Part shown: one piece after another, positions 43,501-52,172 of the stretch
How positions within the stretch are numbered: the stretch's first letter is position 1
How the letters are laid out: every line of letters starts with the position of its first letter
DNA from: Candidatus Nanopelagicales bacterium
Lineage (GTDB): Bacteria; Actinomycetota; Actinomycetes; S36-B12
DNA length: 64,000 nucleotides
Assembly (NCBI GenBank): GCA_018402235.1
Contig: JAGYJJ010000004.1
Location: forward strand, 579,256-643,255
Direction: 5' to 3'
Position numbers and translations under genes: made by a program
Notes under the pieces: model-generated
The model's database searches: none
Told to the model about the DNA's origin: nothing
Seen by the model: only the letters and a program-made list of their open reading frames with translations

Positions 43501-45362
43501 AACGTCTCGTAGGCGGGGATCGTGCCGACCGGAAGGACCACCCCAAAATCCAGCACCCAAGCCGAAGGTCGATCCTTTCGGCGCAGTTGGTACGGGTGCT
43601 CATCGAGAACGTCGAGACCCAATCGTTGCAAGATGGGCAACACCTTGGTGAGCGGCATGGCCTGACCAACGCGCATTACCTTGAAACGCATCTCCCGGGA
43701 ATCAGAGACGACAGGTGCGTAGAGGCGAACGGAGATCTCACCGGGCTCAAGACCTTCGATGATGAGGGTGTCATGAACCCCCGTGCTCGGCTCGAAGTCC
43801 TCCTTGAAGGCTTCCGGGAACGCGTCGTCGTAGATCTTGAGCAAACCTGGGGCATCAATCTCACCCACCCGTTCCACCAAGAGTCGGGCGTACTCATCTG
43901 TCCACGATCGAGTGGCCGCCACAACCCTTTCGTTGAGTTCCTCGTGATCGTAAGCGGGGATTCCTTGGCCCACAGGCACGTGCACCACATAGTGAAGTCG
44001 AGCCAACACCGATTCGGACACTCGAGTGGTGAACTCCACGGACGTGCCGCCGAAGGTGTCGGTCAGGATGGATTCGATTTTCAGACGAACAGCCGTGGTG
44101 TAGCGATCACGCGGTAGGTAAACAAGACACGACAGGAATCTTCCGTAATCATCGGCACGCACATAGAGTCGTGTCTGTCTGCGCTCCTGCAGATGTATCA
44201 CCGACTCGGCGATCTGCGCGAGTTGCTCTGGATGAATCTGGAATAGCTCATCGCGGGGGTAGGTTTCCAAAAACTGCAGAAGATCCTTGGCACTGTGCGA
44301 GCCGGGCACAAAGTCCAAAGCTCGCATCACATAATCGAGTTTGTCCCGAAGCACCGGAACGTCAGCAACGCTGTGGGTGTAGGCAGAAGCCGCGTACAAG
44401 CCGAGGAACCGGCGCTCACCGATCACCGTGCCGCTGGAGTCGAACTTCTTGATGCCGATGTAGTCCATGTACGCGGATCGGTGAACAGTCGATCGCGAAT
44501 TCGCTTTGCTCAGCACCAGGACATGCGAGTCACGTGCTTTCGCGCGCACGGTGGCGGGCAAGATCGCGAAGCTCAGGGAAACCGCATCGTCCTCCGCCCC
44601 GCCCTGACGCAGAATGCCTAGGCCGCTGTCGGGGACCGGGCGCAGGGCATCTTCTCCTTCCACCGTAATCAGTTCATACTCGCGGTAGCCGAGGAATGTC
44701 AGATTGTTGTTGGCCAGCCACTCCAAAAGTGCGCGAGTCTCGGCGATCTCATGTTGGTCGACACCTGCCGGTGGATGATGCCCCAGTTCCTTGGCGATTC
44801 GCTCAGCTTGATCGCGCATCGCATGCCAATCGGTCACTGCCTTTCGGACATCTGACAGCACCCGCCTGGTGGAGTTGATCAGCGGTTCAAGATCATCGGA
44901 GACGAAGTCTCGCTCCACCTCGATGCGCATCCACGATTCGATGAGTGTTCCGGTCGGTGCTTCATCAACATCGATGTCGAGGATTTCGATCAGTCGACCA
45001 TCAACGTCTCTCTTCACCGCTAGCTGAGGATGAACGATGAGGTGCACGTTGCGGCCACTCTGGACAAGGCTCGCGGTGACCGAATCGACGAGGAAAGGCA
45101 TGTCGTCGGTCACGATCTCGATCACCGCATAGCCCACGCCTGGGACTTCGGGTGTCCAGCCGCGGACCAGTGCCTGGCCCGATTCGCGGACACTCGCCCA
45201 CTCGCGCATGCGTTCGACATCGTTGACCATCTCCGGGACGTCGTGACCGGACATGTCTTCGTCGGACAGATAACGGTAGAAGCGAGCCGCGAGCATCCGC
45301 TGCCCCTCATCGATTACCTCGACCAGAGCCGAACGCCACGCGGGAACAACAATGTCCACCAC
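40554..45362 (-). CDS. gdh: NAD-specific glutamate dehydrogenase, large (about 180 kDa) type
   Basis: 1602 residues, the normal size for this class. Oxidises glutamate to 2-oxoglutarate and ammonia. A long regulatory N-terminal region with ACT-like parts ([33 protein letters not shown]) is followed by the catalytic core at about 800-1200: [59 protein letters not shown], and [19 protein letters not shown], then DPNPD and [12 protein letters not shown]. A C-terminal helical domain of about 350 residues completes it. It links to nitrogen control at the left of the window only by function, not by position. Confidence 0.95.
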   Translation of the reverse strand: [1602 protein letters not shown]

Positions 45363-45467
45363 GGATATCGCCCCTCAGCGATGAGCGCGCCACGCCGTTG
45401 TGACGCTCTGGCCTACGGTAGTCCCGTCGGGCTCGACTGAGAAGGACTACTCGAATCGGAGTGCGAG

Positions 45468-45968
45468 ATGGCCAAAGAATTCACCTATAAGCAAACTTTC
45501 GGTTCCGACCCCGTGACGGTTTTCGCCATGCTGCGGAATCAGGATTACGTTCAGGCCAAATGCGCAGCTACCGGGTCACTCGAGACCACGGTTAAGGTCT
45601 CCGAAGGAACCGACGGCTCGGTGACCATCACCTCCACGCGGGTATTGCCTGCCGAGGTTCCCGCTGCCGCGAAGAAGTTCGTGGGAGAAACGATCTCGGC
45701 TACCGAGACCCAGATGTGGTCCGCTCCCGCAACCGATGGGGCCCGCACTGCGGATGTGACCGTGGACTTCAGCGGTCCCCTCGGGTTCTCGGGAAAACTC
45801 TCTCTCAAGCCCTTCGGTGATGGAAGCGAGGTGCTGACCGAGGGTTCATTCAAGGCGTCGGTGCCCTTCGTCGGTGGGACCATCGAGTCGGTGGCCGCCG
45901 AGCAGACGGCGCGCTACCTGGGGGCGGAGGAACGTGTCGCGGCGGAGTGGCAGCGCGACTGCGATTGA
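45468..45968 (+). CDS. DUF2505 family protein (SRPBCC-like)
   Basis: 166 residues. FTYKQTFGSDPVTVFAMLRNQDYVQAKCAATGSLET and the ending GGTIESVAAEQTARYLGAEERVAAEWQ fit DUF2505 proteins, which have a START/SRPBCC lipid- or ligand-binding fold. Function unknown. Start ATG at 45468 follows GGAGTGCG. The last five codons and the stop are inside a 32-bp tandem duplication. Confidence 0.85.
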   Translation: MAKEFTYKQTFGSDPVTVFAMLRNQDYVQAKCAATGSLETTVKVSEGTDGSVTITSTRVLPAEVPAAAKKFVGETISATETQMWSAPATDGARTADVTVDFSGPLGFSGKLSLKPFGDGSEVLTEGSFKASVPFVGGTIESVAAEQTARYLGAEERVAAEWQRDCD

Positions 45969-46024
45969 GCAGGAGCAAGGGAACACGCGACTGCGATTGA
46001 GCAGGAGCAAGGGAACACGCGACT
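45955..46024. repeat. 32-bp tandem duplication over the DUF2505 stop codon
   Basis: Two identical 32-bp units at 45955-45986 and 45987-46018, then six bases of a third. Each starts gcgactgcgattgagcagga and ends gggaacac. The DUF2505 stop (45966-45968) is in unit 1; the convergent patatin stop (46023-46025) is at the far edge. Confidence 0.95.
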
Positions 46025-47015
46025 AGCCGGCAACCGCTCGTTCGAATTGATCGTGCCAGGCCTGAGTGCTGGTGCGCAACGAGGTGTCGAGGACGAGTTC
46101 ACGGCGACGCGAATCCATCAGGTTCGATCCGATTGCTTCGAGGTCCTGTGGTCCGGGTCCGATCGCGTACACGGACGCACCGGCGGCACGAACGAGTGCC
46201 ATCTCGTCGCGACATACCTTGGTCACCTGCGATCGCCAACGACGCTCGAGCCTTGCTTGAATCCCCGTCGGTGAATCCGGGTTGAAGGACACCATAGGGG
46301 CAATGACATAGACCTCATCAACGCCGCTATGCGCGAGCACATCCACTGATGTTGCAGAGACCGCACCACCATCGATGTAGGTCTGTCCATGGATCTCAAC
46401 CGGTGTGAACCAGCCAGGGATTGCGCACGAAGCCATGACTGCACTGGCCAGCGGCGCTACGGGGGCCCCGGGCCTTCCGAAGACCACACGATGACCGTTG
46501 GAGTAATCAGTTGCTGCTACCCACAGGTTCGGGTGCGCGGACCACTCCCCGAACGGGGTCACCGCATCGATCAGGTGTCCGATCCGCTCCAGAGATTTGC
46601 CACCTTCGGGAAGGAATGCAGACAACACGGTGGTGGCCGGTAACTGCCCTAGGTTGCGCAAGCTCGAGCGAATCAGGGCCGGTGAACCGGGGCCCCGAAA
46701 GCGCGGGAGGCCGGGCCGGTTGCCGCCGGTTGCACGGGCGGGGTCCCATTCATAGCCAGCGAGTGGGCCGGTCGTGACCTGCTCATCGCGATAGTGCGTA
46801 ATCAGTTCATCGATACTCACTCCGCTAGCCACCAGCGCAGCGAGGACCGATCCTGCGCTCGTGCCGACGATAATGTCGACCTCCCTCGGCTCGAGTCCCG
46901 TGGCGTTCTGCCATGCCGACAGCGCACCAACCGCCCAGGTGCCACCCAGCACCCCGCCTCCGCCGAACACCAAAGCTCGACGCGTTGGGCGCCTGGAGGG
47001 TCGATCGTGGGTCAT
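46023..47015 (-). CDS. Patatin-like phospholipase
   Basis: 330 residues. The nucleophile elbow GTSAGS and the oxyanion loop GGGGVLGG are near the N-terminus (ALVFGGGGVLGGTWAVGAL, IIVGTSAGSVLAAL). The catalytic Asp is in YIDGGAVSATSVDVLA. This Ser-Asp dyad enzyme cleaves acyl chains from lipids. It follows the WS/DGAT gene by three bases, so the two may balance storage lipid synthesis and breakdown, which is inference. Confidence 0.9.
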   Translation of the reverse strand: MTHDRPSRRPTRRALVFGGGGVLGGTWAVGALSAWQNATGLEPREVDIIVGTSAGSVLAALVASGVSIDELITHYRDEQVTTGPLAGYEWDPARATGGNRPGLPRFRGPGSPALIRSSLRNLGQLPATTVLSAFLPEGGKSLERIGHLIDAVTPFGEWSAHPNLWVAATDYSNGHRVVFGRPGAPVAPLASAVMASCAIPGWFTPVEIHGQTYIDGGAVSATSVDVLAHSGVDEVYVIAPMVSFNPDSPTGIQARLERRWRSQVTKVCRDEMALVRAAGASVYAIGPGPQDLEAIGSNLMDSRRRELVLDTSLRTSTQAWHDQFERAVAG

Positions 47016-47018
47016 GCC

Positions 47019-48479
47019 CTAACTCGCATCTGCTCGCCCCGGGATTATGCGAAGTCCTGTCTCCTTCGCCGATGCTTCCTTCAACTCCGTCAGCGCATCC
47101 GCAAGTCCGACAACAATCACATCAACATCAGCAAGGGCATCTCGATCAGCAGTCAATCCAATAAAAAGGCATCCTTGGTAGGAGGTGAGTCCGATGCCTA
47201 GAGCTTGGCCATGAACTAAAGGTGAGAAGGGGTACGCCTCGACCATCTCACTCGCCGCCGCGTAGAGCGGCCTTTGCGGTCCGGGCACGTTGATGATGGA
47301 GACGTTATAGGCGCGCTGGGACAACGTTGCGCCCACTCGTGACCCGAGTGCGTGCAACGTGGGTGGACCAAATCCAGCCGCGCCGGCGAGCGCCTCCGCA
47401 GCAACGAATCGTTCCTTGGATCGCAGATCACGCATGTGGAAGGCGATTTGGTGAAGGCGGACTATCGGATCAGCTTCTCCGACAGGAAGGTCGATCAAGA
47501 ATGCACCCACCTCGCCGGTAATGGCCCTCTCTCGCCGGGACGATGTGTCGGTTTGGATGCTGACGGGAACAAGAGCACGAAGCGTGGCCGATGTATCAAG
47601 GACCCGACCGCGATTCATCAACCATTCGCGCAACGCACCAGTCACCACCGTTAGGACGACGTCGTTAACCGTCCCCACAGTGGAGCCACGGACCTCCCGA
47701 AGGTCGGCGAGTGAAAGCCGTGTCGTAGCGAAGCGCCGCTGTGCTCCGATCCGGGCGTTCAGGGGACTGTCGATCGGTGCACGGACGATCGAAGCAACCG
47801 TACGTGCCACGTCCACGCTGGTGTCCCGCACCCACCTGCCGAAAGCTTCCGCAGCGGCGCCAGCGTCTTTCGCCGCGCTCGAGGTTACGTCCCAAGCAAC
47901 GGATGGTCGGGTTACGACGCTGGTGAGTGCTGCGGCGACGAGTTCGACGTCGCTCGGAGTTGGCCGTGGGCTCCACGCATCGGGAGTGTCCTCAACCGCC
48001 TCAGCATTCGAGTCGAGCATCACCTGGGCGATATCGATACCACCGGTACCGTCCACCAAAACCTGATGACTCTTAGTGACGACGGCAAAGCACCCATCTT
48101 CGAGTCCTTCGATGAGATACATCTCCCACAACGGCCGGGCACGATCCAACGGACGGGCCATAAGGCGGGCGACGAGTTCATCGAGTTGGGCCCGCGTCCC
48201 TGGATTCGGCAACGCCGACCGTCGAACATGGAACGTGACATCGAAAGTGGAGTCGTCGACCCAGACCGGACGGGAAAGCCCCCACGGGACCTCCCGCAGC
48301 CGCTGACGGTAGCGGGGTACGTGCGCGATCCGGTTGCGGATCAATCGCACCAGACTCTCGTGGTCGAAGCCGCCGGCGGGAGGGCGGAAGATCGCCACGC
48401 CACCCACGTTGCGTGGCGTAACGGCGTCCTCGGCGAACCAAATGGCAGCGTCGATGGCATCTAATCGATCCATGCTCAA
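47019..48479 (-). CDS. Wax ester synthase / diacylglycerol acyltransferase (WS/DGAT)
   Basis: 486 residues, normal length. N-terminal MDRLDAIDAAIWFAEDAVTPRNVGGVAIF and C-terminal INVPGPQRPLYAAASEMVEAYPFSPLVHGQALGIGLTSYQGCLFIGLTAD are typical of actinobacterial WS/DGAT. It would make triacylglycerol or wax esters from acyl-CoA at the membrane. The acyltransferase motif HHxxxDG reads HQVLVDG here, so the second His is Gln. Some homologues have this change and their activity is uncertain. Confidence 0.85.
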   Translation of the reverse strand: MSMDRLDAIDAAIWFAEDAVTPRNVGGVAIFRPPAGGFDHESLVRLIRNRIAHVPRYRQRLREVPWGLSRPVWVDDSTFDVTFHVRRSALPNPGTRAQLDELVARLMARPLDRARPLWEMYLIEGLEDGCFAVVTKSHQVLVDGTGGIDIAQVMLDSNAEAVEDTPDAWSPRPTPSDVELVAAALTSVVTRPSVAWDVTSSAAKDAGAAAEAFGRWVRDTSVDVARTVASIVRAPIDSPLNARIGAQRRFATTRLSLADLREVRGSTVGTVNDVVLTVVTGALREWLMNRGRVLDTSATLRALVPVSIQTDTSSRRERAITGEVGAFLIDLPVGEADPIVRLHQIAFHMRDLRSKERFVAAEALAGAAGFGPPTLHALGSRVGATLSQRAYNVSIINVPGPQRPLYAAASEMVEAYPFSPLVHGQALGIGLTSYQGCLFIGLTADRDALADVDVIVVGLADALTELKEASAKETGLRIIPGRADAS

Positions 48480-48560
48480 CTCCCACTCCCGACGAACCTC
48501 CAGTGTGACACGCGCAGGCGAGCCACGCTGGCACGTGGATGACCCCGTATTCTGCTCGTT

Positions 48561-49196
48561 ATGCGCTTCCCCGCAGCCCTTGCTGCCGCCTCCTTGGCCA
48601 TCGGCGTTCTTAGTTTGGGGACTCCAGCGGCCTTCGCGAGCAGCGGAGCCCCAGCCGCGTCCGGCGGCACCAGTTCAGCGGCTGTCACGGGCTTTAGTAA
48701 GACTGCGGTGCCGGTGCCACCGCGCAAAGTAAAGAAGCCGATCGCAGCCACCCGAGCCGCCAAGGCCAAGAACGTCCCGGACCGACCGATGGATGACCGT
48801 TCTGGTCGCCGGATCGTCTACGACAAGTCCTTGATGACCGTCTGGGTCATGGATCGAAGTGACCAGGTGGTTTATCGCTTCCCCATCGTCGGGCGGTGGG
48901 ATCGCCCCGTGGCCGGTGAGTACACGATCTACTCCAAGTCCGACCGAAGCGGCAATCCCAATTCGCGTGTCACGTTCGACCACATGACGCGTTTCGCCTA
49001 CGGCAACGACGGTAAGACACCGATTGGTTTCCACAGCATCCCGATCTACTACGACGGGCGCATGATGCACGGTATCGATCAACTCGGGCTGCCTATCGCA
49101 AGCGGTGGCTGTATTCGAATGCATGAAGATGATGCTGAAGCACTCTACGAGTGGTCCAAGATCGGTGACCGGGTAGTCGTTCTCGCTTCTCCCTGA
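48561..49196 (+). CDS. L,D-transpeptidase (YkuD domain), secreted
   Basis: 211 residues. Signal peptide MRFPAALAAASLAIGVLSLGTPAAFA, then a Pro/Lys/Ala-rich linker to about residue 80. The YkuD domain (about 83-211) has RIVYDKSLMTVWVMDRSDQVVYRFPIVGR and the catalytic HGIDQLGLPIASGGCIRMHEDDAEALYEW with Cys. It forms 3-3 peptidoglycan cross-links. The ATG at 48561 is seven bases after TATTCT, so the mRNA is likely leaderless. Confidence 0.9.
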   Translation: MRFPAALAAASLAIGVLSLGTPAAFASSGAPAASGGTSSAAVTGFSKTAVPVPPRKVKKPIAATRAAKAKNVPDRPMDDRSGRRIVYDKSLMTVWVMDRSDQVVYRFPIVGRWDRPVAGEYTIYSKSDRSGNPNSRVTFDHMTRFAYGNDGKTPIGFHSIPIYYDGRMMHGIDQLGLPIASGGCIRMHEDDAEALYEWSKIGDRVVVLASP

Positions 49197-49218
49197 TGTC
49201 AACTGCGACCGGCGGCCC

Positions 49219-50410
49219 TTACGCAGCTGCCGAATCTCGAAGTTTCGCCAGCGATCGGCGAAGCCTCTTGCTCGTGGCCACTTCGGACAGCAAAGATCCC
49301 GTCCGTCTGCAGAGCAGAACACTCTTATCCTCGGGTATCGAGTGCACCGGAACACTGATGCCCGATTCAGTTAACACTTCGCTCACACGCGCGGCACTTC
49401 GAGAGTCACGTCGTGAATACCGATTGACCACGACGCTCACACATGAGTGCGAGACAAGTGTGAAGATGCGCGGCAGATCAACAGTCAGACGCGTCACACT
49501 GACCGCGTCAGGCTGCGTCACCGCGAAGACGGTGTCGCTCACCTGCAGCACGGATCGTGTGGCGCTGTCGCGCAAGGGCAGACCACCGGGCATGACGTCG
49601 TCGATTTCGTCGGTGTTCAACAGCGGATTGATGTCGATCACCACTCGATCAAAAAGTTGCGCGCATGTTCGTACAACCCGATCCATAGAGGCAGGTCGCA
49701 GCTGATGCCACCGCTCCGGGGAGCCGATACCGCTCATCAACCACAACCGGTCATCGAGGCGACGACACGCTGATCCAAGGGATCTTGCATCCAAAGCTCC
49801 CTGGTCTGCGTAACGCGCAGCGACAAGTAATCCGCTCACGTCTTCAGTCATGCCCACGAGCAACGCAAGGGACGGTCCGATGGTGTCTGCGTCGATCAGG
49901 CAGACCCGCTCACCGGAACGCGCCCACGCTTCGGCGACACCGAGGGCGATCGTGCTGCGACCCGGTGCTCCCGCCGGTCCGTAGACGGCTGTTACTCCGC
50001 GAGCACTCCGATTACCTGTTTCGATCGGTGAATCACCAGCGCTGGAGTCCATGCTCGAACGTCTTTCGCGTTGGAGCTCAGTAACGATTCGATCCAGAGC
50101 TTCGCTTTCACCCCAGCGCACAATCGACGCGATACCCCAATGCCTTGCTCGGTCCGCAGCCATCGTCGTCGGAGGCAATCGCGACGACGATCCGGTCTCC
50201 CACACCGGGAATAGCCGCAATGGTGTCAGCGCTTAGGCGCGGGGTATTGAGGTCAATAACCACCGCGGCCTGCGCCTCGACGCTAGCCGCGGCAAGTACG
50301 TCAACGGCTTCAACGCAGCGCCGCACCACGGTGAAGCCTCGTCGGGTTATCTCGGCGATCCAGTTCGCCTCTTCCGACCTGCTCGGCGTGCACCAAATCA
50401 CCCGATTCAC
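49219..50410 (-). CDS. CpaE/MinD-like ATPase with receiver-like N-terminus, frameshifted
   Basis: About 396 residues if one extra base near 50161-50164 is removed. The first ~85 residues (MNRVIWCTPSRSEEANWIAEI, VDVLAAASVEAQAAVVIDL, DRIVVAIASDD) form a receiver-like domain; correction joins ASDDEAADRARHWGIASIVRWG. Then comes the deviant Walker A GPAGAPGRSTIALGVAEAWA, LIDADTIGPSLALLVG, and FDRVVIDINP. These match the actinobacterial Ssd/CpaE group, linked to septum placement or Flp pili. As written, the receiver part ends at 50108. It starts with an ATG overlapping the SAF gene stop. No CpaF or TadBC genes are adjacent. Confidence 0.75.
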
Positions 50411-51108
50411 GACGGCAAACTCTGACTCAAGGCCGGTACCGCTACCAGATCGATAACGCCGGCTCGCGAGGCTTGGACCAGGACTGCCACATCATTGGGT
50501 GCCACGCGCACCACCACCGCCAACTGACGTCCCATGGAATCAGCAGACACGGTTTCGACGAGCACGTTCTCCAACACCCGGTTCGGACCTGAGCTGGCGT
50601 CAATTGAGGAGACCGGGCCACTCATCGGTGAATCGCTGGGTGTGCTCCAAATATCGACCCGATCACCGGACGACAGGTCGATCGGGGCATGCAAAGGATC
50701 AACGCCGAGGGTCACAATGCGAATGGGCTCGGTAGTGGACGGCCCAAGTGCCGAGCGAGGAATCAACTCTCCTTGGGAGATAGGAAAACGCAGTTCCCCG
50801 GTGGGTGGTTCATCAATCGGCAGGTAATCCTCGGACACCGATCCCAAAGCGACAGTGATCGGTTGCACGTGTAGCGCTGGTGCCCCCACGGATAGGTCAC
50901 GGGAGGCCTGCCACACAGTGACGGTGGGCGCGTCCTGCGACATGACATGGGCTCCGATGAACATAGAAGCCACTACGAGACTCAAACCGAGCCATAGTCG
51001 CATATCCGTGCGGCGCGAAGTTCGGATCCGGGAAGCCCGTGGCGGTGCTGTTTCGCTTGCAGCAGTGGCGGATCGGGGGCGACGTTTCAATGAGTTCGGT
51101 AAGCGCAT
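50407..51108 (-). CDS. SAF domain protein (CpaB/RcpC-like), membrane anchored
   Basis: About 233 residues. A basic N-terminus (RRPRSATAAS) is followed by one membrane helix (LWLGLSLVVASMFIGAHVM), then an extracytoplasmic part with SAF-like segments: VTVWQASRDLSVGAPALHVQPITVALG, PISQGELIPRSALGPS, and VDPLHAPIDLSSGDRVDIWSTP. In Flp pilus systems CpaB guides assembly at the outer surface; the actinobacterial role is unclear. The ATG at 51108 is tentative. Coupled by atga to the CpaE-like gene. Confidence 0.72.
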   Translation of the reverse strand: MRLPNSLKRRPRSATAASETAPPRASRIRTSRRTDMRLWLGLSLVVASMFIGAHVMSQDAPTVTVWQASRDLSVGAPALHVQPITVALGSVSEDYLPIDEPPTGELRFPISQGELIPRSALGPSTTEPIRIVTLGVDPLHAPIDLSSGDRVDIWSTPSDSPMSGPVSSIDASSGPNRVLENVLVETVSADSMGRQLAVVVRVAPNDVAVLVQASRAGVIDLVAVPALSQSLPS

Positions 51109-51147
51109 TCGGAAAGACTGCGACAACAATCCTTCGAACGCCAACGA

Positions 51148-51186
51148 CTATCCACAGACACGTTCCCGACGCGTGAGTTATCCACA
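51148..51186. promoter_or_regulatory. Two DnaA-box-like sites
   Basis: ctatccaca at 51148-51156 and the consensus ttatccaca at 51178-51186, both followed by gA, same orientation and 30 bases apart, in the divergent gap between the SAF and HTH genes. One perfect 9-mer could occur by chance in a window this size; two together are less likely. Regulation by DnaA is inference. Confidence 0.4.
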
Positions 51187-51235
51187 GATCCGGGTCGACG
51201 AGTGATTCCTCGGAACCTTTTGGGACTATGGAGGC

Positions 51236-51466
51236 GTGGACCCACGCTTCTTGACCCTGGCCGATGTTGCAGAGACTTTGAATATCTCGGCCTCCCAGGC
51301 CTACGCCCTGGTGCGGTCAGGGGACCTTCCTGCCATCAAGGTCGGGGGCAGAGGTCAATGGCGCGTAGAAGTCAGCGAGCTCGAGGAATATATCCAGCGA
51401 ATGTACGAACAGACGCGGTCCTTCATCGCTACCAATCCTGCTGAAGATGCGAGCGAAGTTCACTGA
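51236..51466 (+). CDS. Excisionase-type HTH DNA-binding protein (BldC-like)
   Basis: 76 residues. FLTLADVAETLNISASQAYALVRSGDLPAIKVGGRGQWRVEVSELEEYIQRMY is a MerR-like winged HTH as in excisionase-family proteins and the developmental regulator BldC of Streptomyces. No integrase is near, so a chromosomal regulator is more likely than a phage excisionase. GTG at 51236 has GGAGG only two bases away, so the TTG at 51251 is a possible alternative. Confidence 0.8.
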   Translation: MDPRFLTLADVAETLNISASQAYALVRSGDLPAIKVGGRGQWRVEVSELEEYIQRMYEQTRSFIATNPAEDASEVH

Positions 51467-51471
51467 GTTGA

Positions 51472-51503
51472 GCCGAACCGCCCACCTACCGAACCGCCCA
51501 ATC
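51472..51503. repeat. 16-bp imperfect tandem duplication between convergent stop codons
   Basis: gccgaaccgcccacct (51472-51487) is followed by accgaaccgcccaatc (51488-51503), 13 of 16 identical. The stop of the minus-strand gene (51486-51488) spans the junction and its last codons lie in unit 2; the HTH gene stops six bases before unit 1. Confidence 0.7.
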
Positions 51504-52046
51504 CGCCGGCAGTGTGATCGAGTCGATCTGAGCCCACGGGATCGTGATGTCAGTGGCGACTGACCCATTTCCTGGCAGCCGCACCGTCACATGATCAGCA
51601 CCCACCCAGGTCACATGCCCGCGGTGTTCGAACCCGCGCGTGGCAATCTGTATCGATTCACCCATCAGGTCACGCAAAATCGACTGCCACGAGCCAGAAA
51701 TGGGGCCCGAGAGTGCGGCTAATGATTCCTCGTGAAGGACCCGCGGCAGGGACGAAATAGCCACAACAGTGTGAGTCGGGATCAGCACATCCCGATTGCT
51801 GCGCACAATGAGATAGTCCCGTGCGCGCACTACAACGGAGCCCGTTGTCCAGGCAGATTCCCCTCGCGCCACGGCAACCCCGGCGCCGATCGGAAGCGCA
51901 GCAATCCGCTCTGCGAATGTGACGTCCGCCATCTCGGCAACAGCCAACCCCCGCGCTTCCAGGCGGACGTCTGCGTCGTCATCTGCCTGAACTGCGCCAG
52001 CAGCCTCTACCCAGACCGCTGGAGGTAGGTGCCCGTTTTGCTCCAT
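51486..52046 (-). CDS. Hypothetical protein (186 aa)
   Basis: No family recognised. No signal peptide or membrane segment. The sequence is beta-rich: IGAGVAVARGESAWTTGSVVVRARDYLIVRSNRDVLIPTHTVVAISSLPRVLH, then GFEHRGHVTWVGADHVTVRLPG and IPWAQIDSITLP. This looks like small barrel domains of Sm- or PRC-like type, which is inference. Located between the HTH gene and the Rv3235 homologue, a common neighbourhood of secA in actinobacteria. Confidence 0.65.
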   Translation of the reverse strand: MEQNGHLPPAVWVEAAGAVQADDDADVRLEARGLAVAEMADVTFAERIAALPIGAGVAVARGESAWTTGSVVVRARDYLIVRSNRDVLIPTHTVVAISSLPRVLHEESLAALSGPISGSWQSILRDLMGESIQIATRGFEHRGHVTWVGADHVTVRLPGNGSVATDITIPWAQIDSITLPADWAVR

Positions 52047-52172
52047 GGACGTGTCATTCCCCGATAACGCCTGGGCTAAACACCTCGTTTTCGGACCGAA
52101 ATGTTTGGACGCACCAACACGTGGGAACTACCCAAGTGTCCGACGGTCGAGTGCACGACCCCAGCCAGGACC

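Noticed and set aside
51236-51466. Excisionase-type HTH as a sign of an integrated element
   Set aside because: No integrase, attachment repeat or composition change nearby; chromosomal BldC-like regulators have the same fold.
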